Made by a program: the position numbers and the translations under genes. A stretch of 64,000 nt of DNA, taken from contig JAAVTG010000880.1 of NCBI GenBank assembly GCA_011947345.1, positions 1 through 64,000 of the forward strand. Reading direction: 5' to 3'. Of the stretch, positions 46,862-58,270 are shown in pieces. Position 1 is the first letter of the stretch. Each line of letters opens with the position of its first letter. The stretch comes from Phytophthora quininea. Lineage: Eukaryota > Oomycota > Peronosporomycetes > Peronosporales > Peronosporaceae. The notes beneath the pieces are model-generated. The model was not told the DNA's origin and did not search any database. It saw nothing but the letters and a program-made list of their open reading frames with translations.

Positions 46862-48193
46862 GCGCCTTGAGCCTGCTGGTGTTGAAGAAAGCCAGCGCCA
46901 GCTGTTCGGAATAAAGCGACAGGGCGGTGCTGTTTCACTGCATCTGCTTGGTTTCTTATTGGCGCGTCAGTTAAGTGCGTGGCAATTGGGGCTTCTCGCC
47001 GTTATGGGCCGGCAGCGTCAAGTGAAAACGTCGCCAGTCTTCCTCGATGCCATATCGCATGGTATTATCGGGGGCGAACCGCGGCGCAGCTTGGTCTTGA
47101 GGACGCCGACCAAGGACGCCGGACCTACGATTTCCGCGTGTCTCGACGCCCCGCGAGTTTTTGCCGCGTCTGCGACTGCCACCCACACAATTCCTCTGAT
47201 CGGCCACCGGCGCGCCGTCTGCAGACCTTCGGAGATTGGCCTGCCGTGCATGGAGAATCGAGTGAAAGCCTGCTGATGAACGTCGGGCATTGTTCACACG
47301 CTTGGCATGAACAAGTTGGCAAGCGGAATTGGTGGTCGATGCTGAGGCGACGGAAACGCGCGCAAGTCACCGCTCATCCTTTTGACTCGACGTTTGTATG
47401 GGATCGTGTCCCGCTTGAACTTTTGAAACCTCAGGTGCCCCGCGTCGAGTGCTCACTTGGATCACGTCGATGATCGGCCCACAGACGACCAAGATGAGAG
47501 CCGCGCTGTCCGTCCGGCCGACGAGCCGTCTTGCTAGCAGCTATGCATACCTTGTGCAGAAGCTAAACGTTTTCAACAGCGCCTCTGCTTGCCGAAAAAT
47601 ACGCTGCGGCTGGAGGATACCTCTTCAATTGTTCTACGCGTTACTGTATCTTGTGGCGCAGGTACCACGACTAGCGATGTGCAATGCAGGCAATGCGAGT
47701 CGGAGCCTGCACTTGCCAGGATAGCCCCACAACGGGGCTCTGCTCTCTTGCAACACGGACCGACAAGGCTGTCCAAGAATTAGCATAGCCAAAGGTTGTG
47801 CTGCCTCACGCGAGTCCTTGCATCGACACAACAACGCTTCCTGCTCGACAATGGCTGCGGGACACACGAAGCTCGCTCGACCCACAAGATCGCAGGAGAT
47901 GCGTCTCGGCGGTGCCGAGAGATCATTTCGTCGTGAAATGTCCAGGTGTCTAGCCTGGCAAAAGGTTGAGAACAGCGGCTCGGTGCATGTTCGCAATGAC
48001 ACCGTTGCGCGGTGTTGTTATAGTGCTAGCTAGCACTTCTGTCCCATGGCAAACTGCTCGCAAGAAAACATCTTCAACGAGGACTACTTAGTCGAGGTGA
48101 GTACTTATATCACTTTTGTGTTACAGGTAAATTGATGGCAACTTACTCAAAATAGGATTTCCCCCGTCGCGCCATTTTTCAAACGCTGCAAAC
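46862..48193. other. 1.3 kb divergent region without a confident gene
   Basis: It lies between the PH gene (reading left) and the LRR-coiled-coil gene (reading right). Overlapping frames of 90-160 codons on both strands at 46848-48002 are G+C-rich but lack domains. A short plus-strand frame at 48046-48096 (MANCSQENIFNEDYLVE) is followed directly by a donor-like GTGAGT and could be a 5' exon of the LRR gene or of a separate transcript. Confidence 0.35.
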
Positions 48194-51100
48194 ATGGAAG
48201 CGCCTCCGCCCGAGCCCGACGACGCCGCGCCGCCTCTGGGCGCCATTGTGCTCAGCCACGTCAACACTGGGCTGGAGTTTGTGGACGACCTCGCCAGCGA
48301 CGATGAGCAGGACTCGCTGGTGGAGCAGATGAACCTGCACGGCAACAACATTCAAATGATGGACGGGCTCGAGGCTTTCACTGGGTAACTCCATTCAAAA
48401 GCTTACTAGTACAATATAAATGAAGATCAGGTACACATTACTCTTTTTTATTGCAGATTAGTGGAGTTGTGTCTGTCGAGCAACTACATCGAGGTACGGG
48501 TGGTATTTTATTTGTTGTTAAGATATAAAAAAAATCATAGCACACTATTTTTTTACTTGTGCTATGGCAGGAGATTGCGTTCCATTCACTGCAGCCACTG
48601 CTGCATCTTCGGGTGTTGGATCTGTCGGCCAACAGGTCAATTGTGTTGCTTGCAATATGTATTTTCAAGTATTCACTTTCTTTCATTTATAGTATCTCGT
48701 CAACACTTGGGTTCCCTCAGCTGCCACGGTTGGAAGAGCTCTCCATGGCACACAACTGGTGGGTGTTGTTTTACTGCATACGTATTTAAGGGTTATATGG
48801 CACTTAATGCTTGTTCTGGGCCGGCAGTCTGCAGTGTTTGGAAGGCTTAGTGCGTCCTATCAAGTTCCCCAAGCTACGATACTTGGATCTACGCGGAAAC
48901 GAGATTGCCGGCTTTAATGATGTGATTTCGTTGCAGCGTCTAAAGGTGACGAAAACTTCATGCTCGCACTAGAAAATTAAAGTTTTGACGGTGATTTTGC
49001 TCAGAGATTATCTCACCTCCGCCTTCAAGCAGCGGATGGCAGCCAAGCGAATCCGATCTGCGATCTTGACGACTACCAACACGCTATCATTAAGGTAGTC
49101 ATGGTAGCTGAAGGTGTAGTTGGTTTCTTACATGCGATTTGTCTCTTACGGTAGATGCTACCAAATCTGGAATTGCTGGACGAGGAAGAAGTGGAATTTC
49201 TGAAAGAAATGGGAAGTCTTCACATGCCCAAGTATCGATCGCTAATGCGGAGAATCGTAGACAGCAAGCGTGCTGACCGATACCATGGAAAAAGCCCCCG
49301 CGATAGGAGGCGAGAGTCGTCACTAACCTTAGAGCACAACGTTCGAGAGCGAGGGCAAGAAAACCGACAACCAAGCAATCGTTTGACACAACGCAGAGCA
49401 TTTGCTTCACCCCCAAACTCCAAGTGATCGCGGAGCCGGACGACACGAGACGTTTTGGAAATGGAAATCCTGTTCAAAAGGAACGCAGCTCTGTTGAGAA
49501 TGCTAAACGAGAAGATTCTCCGGTGCCCCAGATGCCGCCACCGCCTCCACCTCCACCTGAAATATCTGATTATTGTAAACCAGAGCGAATTGTTGTAAAA
49601 GATTGCGGGACAAATACTGAGGTGGATGTAGAGAAGGATGTATTACAGCGTGAACGAATCATGGCCAAGAAAGAGACCGAGATTCTTGAGAAGGAGAAAA
49701 TATTCCTCTCACGGGAGAACGAATTCTTCGTCAAGGAGAAAGAGTACAAGGATCAAATTGCCAGTCTTCAGGAGGAGTTGGAGGATGCCAAGTTACGAGC
49801 AACAAAAGCAGAGTCGACGGTGCTCGAAATGTCAAACCACTGGCTGCAGAAGGAGAAAGAGCATGTTGTTGCAGGGGCTGCGACTGATGAAGGTTCGGAC
49901 GCAATTCAAGAAGCTCAGAATAAGAAAGATGAATGGGAAGCCGCGTTAGCTCGTATGGAAGAATCTCACAAACGAGATCTAGAACAGTTCAGCACTGAGA
50001 AAGACAAGCTAGAAGGGGAGCTAGCGGCGCTGAAGGAAACTTTTACCGCTGCTAGCCAGAAGCTACAGGGCACTGAAGAATCCTTACAGCAACAAATGGT
50101 CGTGGTTGAGAAGTTTAAAGCCAAGGTAGATGACACTACTAGGGAATTGGAGCTTGCTCGAAAGTCACATGAAGCGGCTGCTGCTCAACTCTCCGATGAA
50201 GTCCGGTATCATAAAGACCGATGCGACGAAGCAGACAAGAGAAACCTACACTTAGAGAAGCAAGTTGCCGAGCTGAAAGCTAACGTCGAGACTGTCTACA
50301 ACAAATGTATCGAAAAAGATGACGCGGTTCAACACCTGAAAAGGAGTTTGGTTGCTCGGCAGGAGGAACTCGAGGCGCTGAGACTGCAGTATGGGAAAGA
50401 CAGCGAGCGACAAGATAAGTTGCAGCAACAGCAGCAAGATCTATACGAAAGGCAGCTGCAAGCTTCTATCATTCAAGTCGAAATGGAGTTCCGAAAAGAA
50501 CACCAGCAATCCTCTCAGAAGTTCCAGTCGCTGCAGCGAAAAACTCAAGAGCGTTTGAAGGAGATCAAACGAGTTCGTGAAGCCTACCAAAAGAGTCTCC
50601 ATCGCGAAGCCGCTGCTAAAGCAGAAATCGAGAAGCTGCAAGCTATCCTAGAAGATGATAAGAAAAAGCTCTTCGTCGAAGACGTCAAGCGGTCCGATGC
50701 GTTTAAAGCGGAAATTCGGTCCAGAAAGGAGAAATATCGCCAACTGGAAGAACAGTTAGCTGAAGAGCAGAAGAAAAGCGCTCAGGTCGCAGTTTTGAGC
50801 GGAGAGCTCGACGAAAATCAAGTAGAAATCGAGCGGCTGCAGCAGGAGATTCAACACTTCGAACAGCAACAAGACAAGTGGAAAAAGTTGGAGGATGATT
50901 TACGTGCTGCCTTGAAAGTGAAGGATGTGATGCTCGCAGATCAACAACGTCAGATCAAAGAGTTGGGCGATCATCGTCGACAAAGCGAAGGGCAATTCAA
51001 TGACGAAATAGCCGAGCTACAAGCGCAAATCGAGGATACTGAGGCAGCGCTGGATGAAAGTCTGCAGAAATGTGCCGATGAGGAAGTTGAGAATGAAAAA

Positions 51101-51662
51101 CTAGCTGCTAAGATAACAGAGTTAGAAGAAGACGTCCCAGAAAAGGAGAAGCAACTCCGTTTGCTAGCTGAGGAGCTCGAACAAAGGTATCCGCACTGGA
51201 GTTTATCGACCAGGAGATGCAACGAATGCGTACTGCGCTCGAAGATCAAGACACTCTCTTTCAGAAACGCCTTCAAAAACATCTAGAGCAACAGCGTGAA
51301 GAGGTCGAGCGTGTTCGAGCTGGGGCAGAGGAGGAACGAGAACTCCAAATTCGGGAGTGGGAAGCTGAGCGAAGTGAAATGATGCGAAAGTATGAGGTGC
51401 TTGCGAGCGAGATGAAAGACATAGCAGCTCAGAACACCCAGTTGCGTACAGCACTTGATCAAGAGCGTCGACGAAACGCTCAAAACGATCGAGATACGCG
51501 CATATTGCTGGCACAGGTAAACCTCATGAGCTATTTGCTGTGCCGTCCATCTAATACTCACGACGCTTTCTCACAAAGATTGATCGGGAACGGCAAGCCA
51601 AGAAAGAGAACCTGCGGCAGATCAAGTCTTTGTTCGAGCAATTGCAGAAGGAGGGGTCATAA
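48194..51662 (+). CDS. Leucine-rich repeat and long coiled-coil protein (LRRCC1-like, centriolar)
   Basis: Exons: 48194-48384, 48457-48493, 48571-48635, 48693-48758, 48828-48945, 49005-49094, 49155-51516 and 51579-51662. Residues 1 to about 200 hold SDS22-type LRRs: MNLHGNNIQMMDGLEAFTG, LVELCLSSNYIEEIAF, LRVLDLSANSISSTLG, LEELSMAHNCLQCLEGL, LRYLDLRGNEIAGF, ending in an LRR cap. A linker contains PPPPPPPP and DCGTNTEVD. More than 600 residues of coiled coil follow (EKEKIFLSRENEFFVKEKEY and on), ending RQIKSLFEQLQKEGS. The organisation matches LRRCC1/CLERC, a distal centriole protein needed for ciliogenesis; related LRR-coiled-coil centrosomal proteins are alternatives. Slips near 49424 and near 51197, where the coiled coil resumes as KVSALEFIDQEMQRMRTAL. 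Confidence 0.8.
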
Positions 51663-51692
51663 CGTCCGTGGCAATTCAGTAAGTAATTGGAC

Positions 51693-52498
51693 TTAAAACG
51701 AGTCCTCATCGCTTCCGTCCTCGGAAAAGTACTCGAGGTCCTCCGAGTAAACCTCCTCCTCGCTGATATCGGATTCGCTTCGTAGCGCCTTGGTCTTCCT
51801 GGCGTCCTCTTCTGCTTCCTGCTTTTGCTCTTCGGTTATAGACGCATCAAGTGACTGTTTCCCTGTATTGTCTTCGTCCGAGTGCTCCGCTTCGTCATGG
51901 GTATCAACATTGTTCGAGGTAGGATTTATAACTGCTTCGTCGTGACTTTCTTCATGATCACTGACATCTTGCGATAGGAACATGCCTCGATTGGGATACT
52001 CTTCAGTTGTGGCCAGGAACCGAGACCTGATCTCGTGGCTTTCTGATTGTGAAGCTTCAGCTGCAGACTCCTCCATTGCAGACGCTTCCATCACACTTTC
52101 ATCCATTGCACTCTCCTCGAACTCGCTTCCACTAACGTCGTGTTGGTCTTGTTGTTCCTGTAAGTTAGATTCGACCGGAGAAGGTTGTCTTTCTTCATTC
52201 ACAGACGTTGCAGGGCCTGGTAAGTTTTCTACGAGACGATCGAGCAGACGTTTGAGTTGGTCTTCATTTACAATATCGGATGCGAGGAAGCGGTCGTTTT
52301 CCTTTGCAATTGACGCAAAATCTGTTCCGTCTCGGACGTCCGTGTCAACTTCGGGAGCTCCACAACATGAAGCTTCTTGACGGTGTCTGCGGGATTCTCA
52401 CCCGTTGCATCGACGGCACCATTCAGATCGTCTTCGTATTCCAGTGCGAGCGTTGGAATGGGGGTGTACTTGAGGCCAAAGCGGGTGGGGACGATCAT
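51693..52498 (-). CDS. CEP19-like centrosomal/basal-body protein with acidic C-terminus
   Basis: Start MIVPTRFGLKYTPIPTLALE (ATG 52498), which aligns with the CEP19 opening (a short lead, then a G-I/L-x-F/Y-x-PP-x-LxLxYE pattern). After a slip near 52310 it continues DVRDGTDFASIAKENDRFLA and SDIVNEDQLKRLLDRLVENL, like the CEP19 helical core. The last 150 residues are strongly acidic with Glu/Ser repeats (DESVMEASAMEESAAEASQS, DISEEEVYSEDLEYFSEDGS). CEP19 recruits RABL2 to the ciliary base. It converges with the LRR-coiled-coil gene: the stops are only 30 bp apart. The family call rests on the first about 110 residues. Confidence 0.6.
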
Positions 52499-52608
52499 GT
52501 TAAACTCGTACAAAGCGTTTGTGTCGTTTCACGCCGGAATTGTGGTATTTTATCAACGGCTCAAGATATGGTTGACACGGATGGGATTGTATTAGTAGTT
52601 GCCAAAGA

Positions 52609-53627
52609 CTACACTTGCTGATTCAAGTATTCGATGAAGAGGTCGCCAATAGCGACAACAGCGCACGGTCGTAGGCGAGTGATTTTGATGTACTGGCGAC
52701 GGTGACGACGGGCTTCCGCTGCTGAAAGTGGGCGAGTTAGTTTTAGCTCCGCGTTTGGAGCGTGTTTGGCAACACGCAGGCCGTCAGCTACGCCGGCATC
52801 GCGTTGGTGGGTCAACAGTGCTTCGACAATCGCATTGGTCGTCTCGTCTAAAACTTGCAGGAAACTTGTTTCCGCAACTGGCGCAGCTTTCGTGGCGAGA
52901 CCAGCCTTCACCGTTTTCCCGAAGCGAACCGCGTCAGTGATGGCGTCAAGCGGTAGGCCAGCGCCATCTGCAGTGAAGTCGTCGGGTGTCAGGCGGAATA
53001 GCGGACGATCCCATCGGTTCTTCTCCATCGGAACTTCGAAACGTGCTGCTAGCTCCTCAAGTCTGCATCAAAGTATCATCCTCAGTACGCGGCACATTTA
53101 TACTACTCTGCCGACGTACAATTTGGCGTCGATCGGATCGTCTCGCGCTGCATTACGCTGCAGAGCGACGTCCACCGGCGTCTCCACGAAAATCTGGCAG
53201 TCGATACTCGTTAGAGATGCCTATCGGACTGATTTCGGTAACTGGGTAATTCCTACCACGCAGTACGTGGTGCTCTCGGCTTTGGCCTTGCAAAAGAGCT
53301 CGTAGCGCTCCCCTTGGTATAGTTGAGGGCGTCCAGCACGACGATCGTCTTGGCGTTCACCGACTTCTCCACGGCAGCTTTCAAAGCACTTCGAGTCGTC
53401 TTCTCCTGACGACTATCTGGCAATAACGTTGTCAGACAAGGACCGGGAGCCACTCAAGTTGACACTAACTTACTTGTGTATCCCAAGGCCTTGTCGATGT
53501 TGACTGTAGCTGGCGAAATGCAGAGGATCTTCTCCTCTAGAGATTGGTCCTGCAGATGACTAACCAACGCAGTGGCCACTGTCGTCTTGCCGGCTGCCGG
53601 AAGTCCGCATACCACCACAAGCGGCAT
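52609..53627 (-). CDS. KTI12: KTI12-type P-loop protein (Elongator-associated)
   Basis: Start MPLVVVCGLPAAGKTTVATA with Walker A GLPAAGKT, the hallmark of KTI12/PSTK kinases. Then EEKILCISPATVNIDKALGY, TRSALKAAVEKSVNAKTIVV and VLDALNYTKG (the KTI12 DxxNYIKG motif), RNAARDDPIDAKLYVG, and after a short intron (about 53065-53125) LEELAARFEVPMEKNRWDRP and PLFRLTPDDF. The C-terminal helical domain reads FLQVLDETTNAIVEALLTHQ and RRQYIKITRLRP. KTI12 binds tRNA and supports Elongator in wobble-uridine modification. A slip lies near 53310 (TKGSAT... versus YELFCKAKAESTTYCVVG). The gene is divergent from the adenylyl cyclase, starts 258 bp apart. Confidence 0.88.
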
Positions 53628-53885
53628 CGTCCAAAAAGAGACCGTCCAGTCATTGACACATGGCTACATTTTAGCTGTGCATCGTCTTCAACGTGCAGCT
53701 TTACTCTCTGATGAACGCTATCGACTTGTTGCGCTCGTTATGGTGTCAGGACCAGCTCCAAGACAAGCACCAAAGTCCATTTGGCGTTTCGCAGCTCCAT
53801 CTCCAACCTGCTTTGGGTAATTTTAGTTAGCTCAAGCAACAAGAACCTCGCTATCCTTGGTGTCAATCTTGACGGGCAGCTGGAG

Positions 53886-56800
53886 ATGCCGAGCTCGCAC
53901 AGCAGCGAGTTGCATGTATTGCAACGGCATCTTCCTCGTATCGTGGTATCTCGCTTTGCCAACAAGCCGGAACGACCTCGCGGACCGGAGAGCAGCTCGT
54001 TCCTAGCAGCAGTAGCTCTGTTCGACATCTCCGGGTTTTCCTCGCTAGGCAGCAGACTCAGCGAAGACGAACGTCGACGCAGTCAAGAGAGAGGCAACAA
54101 CACAACTAGTGCAGTCCATTCGTCTCCATCGACAGCGAATATCTCTCCAAGCACCAGCAAACCGCCACTCACGACCAGCTCGACGAGTGGTAGTCTTTTC
54201 CTCATTCCAAAACAAAGCCACGGATATCGCAGCCGGTCGTACCGACCCATTCCGGCAGGGAGAACACGTCTAGTAATTCACTATCACGAAGGGAAATGGT
54301 ACATCGACAGAACTCTACGAGTGTGTACGATGATGAAGACAGTTGTGACGATGAAGAGGATCCCAATCCTGGGAATATGATGCGACAGCGAAGACAGAGC
54401 TCACTCAGTAATGCGGCTCCTACGATGACCTTCATGCACGAACCAAAGTCGTCAGTTGCGTCGCAAGGGATCGCAGTGGAGACGTTGACGACGACGTTGA
54501 ATAAAAGTCTAGAACCCGTGATCGAAGCGATTCTGAAACATGGTGGAGACATTATTAAATTCGCTGGCGATGCATTAATTGTGATCTGGGAGACGGAAGC
54601 GTCACAAGGAGTGGTGACCCAGCAGGAGCGTTAGTGTATCGTGCCGTTTGTTGTGCGTTAGAAGCTTTACGAGTGTTGGATGCAGCTGTAGCGTCAAGTC
54701 AACAAAACGAAAGCGAGGCGTCGAACCTCCAACTGCTAGGGATGCACGTGGGTGTTGGAGCCAGCAAAATGACAGGAAACCACGTCGGTGGGGTCTTAAA
54801 CCGCTGGGAATTTTATCTAAGCGGCGATGCAAACAGACAAATGAGTTTTGCTGAAGAGAATGCGCAAAAGGTCAGCTAGCGCTGTCTCCAGAAGCTCACG
54901 ACGCATTGGAGCACAGATTCGGCTCGCTACCAGAGTTAATCGTGACAGTTCACCACAGCGGCAATTATCTTATCCAAGAGCTACCAGGAGATACCATAAC
55001 GACCCCGGAGGACGATTGAAAGCTTTGCCTCCTCTTCGAGAAGCGAGTGCGGAACTATTAAGCTGTCTGAGAAGTTATGTACCTGGAGCGATTGTATCAC
55101 ATTTGCAAAAAGGCCTCACACTAACACCGTGCCGATTAAATATCACGGTCGCATTTGTGAAACTCGAAGGCGTCGTGGAGATCAATAACCCGCAGACGCA
55201 ACTGCAGACCATCCACCAAACGTTGTGCACCATCCAAGAATGCGCCTACAAAGCGCAGGGAACTTTACGGCAGTTTGTGATCGACGACAAAGGAGCCGTT
55301 GCTATCGTCGCTATCGGTCTGCCTCCGTTCTTTCACGAAAATAATGGTAAGCATCGACGATGTTTCTTCCTTTTGTTTTCTCATGCAAAAGTTTAACCAT
55401 TAACTTTCGTTTCTTAGCTTTCCGTGGAGTCAAGTTTTCCTGTTATATATTGGAAAGCGGCATCCGAGCTTCAATTGGAGTGACAACAGGTTCAGCTTTC
55501 TGTGGTTCTGTTGGTAGCAGTGCACGGGCTGAATATGCCGTCGTTGGCGATTCGATAAACTTGGCTGCCAGACTGATGGCCGCAGCTCCTGTAGGTGAAA
55601 TTTACTGTGACGAACGAACTCGTAAAGAAACCAAAGACGCGGTTCATTTCCGAGAGACAATCGAGATGACTGTGAAGGGTAAGTCCGACGCGATTCAGGT
55701 GTTCCCTGTGCAGGGATTGCCCGTCTCAACGGACGGCTCTTCTTCTAGTGGAGACGGAACATGTCCAGCTCCTTATGGCTGCAACGAAATTCTTGACACT
55801 GTACCATTATTTTCATCAACTAAAAGCAGTGATTCCAATAGGAATGAAGCTCGAGGTTTGGTGGTTTGCGGAGACAGTGGCACTGGTAAAACGATGCTAC
55901 TAAATCACGTGATCCAACGACACTCCGTACGGTGTTTTAAAGGATCTGGAGACAGTATGGACACGGCTGCGAACTTCCACGCTTGGCGAGATATCGCTCG
56001 AAGCTTGTCGTCCGTTCTGATCAAAGTGTCAGGGGATGCCATCTCCAGTCCGATCGAAGTGGGCAACAGTTTTACAGTACATCGTCCCAGTCAACACGGT
56101 CGCCCTTCACGCACCAGCACGTTGACGACACACGACGAAAGCGAAAGTGATCATGAAACTAACCCTGACAGCTGCTTTACGACCCAATTGGCCAAAGAAC
56201 TCGACGTCGATAAACCAGCATTGACCTCGCAGCGTGTTTCCGTACTCGATTACTTAGTTATGCAGCAGAAAGTCACTAAAGCAACTCTCCGGTCCTTACG
56301 CGACTGGTTTCCTTACGATCAAGACAGAACCTCGATCCCAGTTGGGCTCGAAAAGGTTGATGGGAATCACAAGTCGATTCGACAAGTGCTGTTCTCAATG
56401 TTGGCAGCGATCAGCGAAGCGAAACCAGTCATGTTAGTGTTTGATGACGCCCAGTGGATGGACAATCGCAGTCTTACCTTGGTGCTTAAAGTACTAGAGG
56501 AACTGCCAAATGTGTATTTCCTACTAGCTGTGAGAGGACTGTCCAAACACACTGCAAGTGCCCGATCAATGCTCGTCGCATTAGTGATGAGTCTACCAAC
56601 TGTGACAACTCGTCAGATGACGGGCTTCTCGTACCAAGTTACTAGTCTCTTTCTGTGTCAGCGTTTCCATATTACAATCATGGATACTCAAGTCCTTGGG
56701 TTTGTATTCGAACGGACAGAAGGCAATCCGGCAGCACTGATTAGGCTCTTAAATTTCATGTTGGAAGCCAACTATATCGCGATCGAGCCTGAGCACAGTA

Positions 56801-58125
56801 ACATTGTGATCCTAAAAGACCTGGACGAGATGGACACTATCATCCCGCAGCACATCCGCGCTCGCGTCATGTCGATCGTGGACTCGCTGGATGCTCTCGC
56901 CCAAGCAGCGCTGAAGCTGCTTAGCATTAACCCTCAACCAAGCGAGGAGAAGATGGTCAAAGGTGTTCTAACCCTTTTATCATCTGGTTACGATGGCAGT
57001 GGTAGTTGCGAGACTATCGGTATTCGCCTCATTCCGCCACGACCTACGTCGGAACTCTCACTGTTACGTCAAGTTCGTATAAGCTTGGTGCCTTGCGAGA
57101 AATCCCTGTTAACAATTGATGCGCAGAACAAACTCTACTTCTTCAATACCGAGGAGATGCGGCTTGCAGTGTACGACGCCATGCTGCCTTCCCAACGCAA
57201 GATATTCCACGGCTTGTACGCTGAGTGGCTTCGCAACTCAGCTTCGGGTTATGGTCGAGATTCTGTAAGCTCTGGTAGTATCCCTTCTCTCACTCCCGTG
57301 AACTCAGCGCCGTCGACGACGAATATGGTATCGGTGGCGGGTAGTCGAAGAGGAATCAAACCGATGCCGTACCAGCAACACGCGTTGCTAGGTTATCATC
57401 TCTCCCAGTCAGATAACCCTCGAGACGCCCTGGAAGCGTATTATCTCGCAGCAGAAGGCGCTTCTGAAGCGAAAGAGTCGGGCTTTGCAGAAAATTGTAT
57501 GCAAACTTCGCACCGGATTTTAAACACTCATCATCGCTTTGGCGATCTCTCCGAACTAGATGTGATCCTGCTACGAAGCCGAATTGACTTTATCCGCGGC
57601 ACGATCGCAGTAGAGAACAATGACTTGAGTCTAGCTGTGGCTCATATGTCCCACATCACTCGGTTGTTCGACCGGAAGGGCAGTATTATCCGTCGCTACA
57701 CGACTGACATCCAGCGTGAGGGGATCAATGCTCGCTCGGCCGTTAGTTACAGTCGTCGCACGAGTTTTCCCATGTCGACTGTTGATATAGGGCCTGGAGT
57801 TCCTGGGTGCTTTGGCGCGGTGGATGCCATCGCAGGCCGTTGTATGCCTCGTCTCTTTAACTTTAAGAGTATCTATCCGAGCGTGTTCCGAGTGCAGCCG
57901 CAAACACGTCAAGATAACACCAAGAAGGGGCTTTCATTACGCCTAGGGACAGGCCGCGTCCAGCCTCAACAAACTGTTGCAACGCTCGAGGAGATCAACT
58001 TTTACCGACGCAAGGCCTCTGCTTTGATCAAGCAGATCAACTACTCCAAGAAGAAAGAGGAGGAAATGCACAACCACATCCGGAAATTCGCCCAGAGGAG
58101 TCTCCACGCCAAAGACAAGCGGTGA
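53886..58125 (+). CDS. Soluble adenylyl cyclase (ADCY10-like): two cyclase domains plus NTPase module
   Basis: Start MPSSHSSELHVLQRHLPRIV at 53886; one intron, 55347-55417. C1: AAVALFDISGFSSLGSRLSE (metal Asp), then a Ser/Thr/Pro-rich insert of about 150 residues, HGGDIIKFAGDALIVIWETE (second Asp), and LLGMHVGVGASKMTGNHVGG. C2: PCRLNITVAFVKLEG, FCGSVGSSARAEYAVVGDSI and NLAARLMAAAPVGEIYCDE. P-loop NTPase: VVCGDSGTGKTMLLNHV (Walker A), KPVMLVFDDAQWMDNRS (Walker B), with a helical C-terminal part to EEMHNHIRKFAQRSLHAKDK. It makes cAMP; mammalian sAC is stimulated by bicarbonate and acts in flagella. Slips near 54270, 54615, 54868 and 55017, each restored by family continuity. Confidence 0.88.
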
Positions 58126-58270
58126 GAACCGAATTCCAACAGTTTTGATAGTTACAAAGCTAGAAGTATTGTCAAAAGTATCTGTCAAGCTTTTTGATTG
58201 GCTACTCACTTCAACTTGGATGTAGCCATGTGAGCGAAGCGACGCAATAGTTCATTGCTAGCGGGACGCC

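Noticed and set aside
46848..47473. Overlapping plus-strand frames of 142 and 164 codons, and minus-strand frames of 80-108 codons
   Set aside because: They overlap each other in conflicting frames, show no domain, and the region is divergent-promoter space; chance frames in G+C-rich DNA are likelier.
47634..48033. Minus-strand frame of 122 codons with several cysteines
   Set aside because: Composition is even and no motif or homologous block is visible; not supported as a gene.
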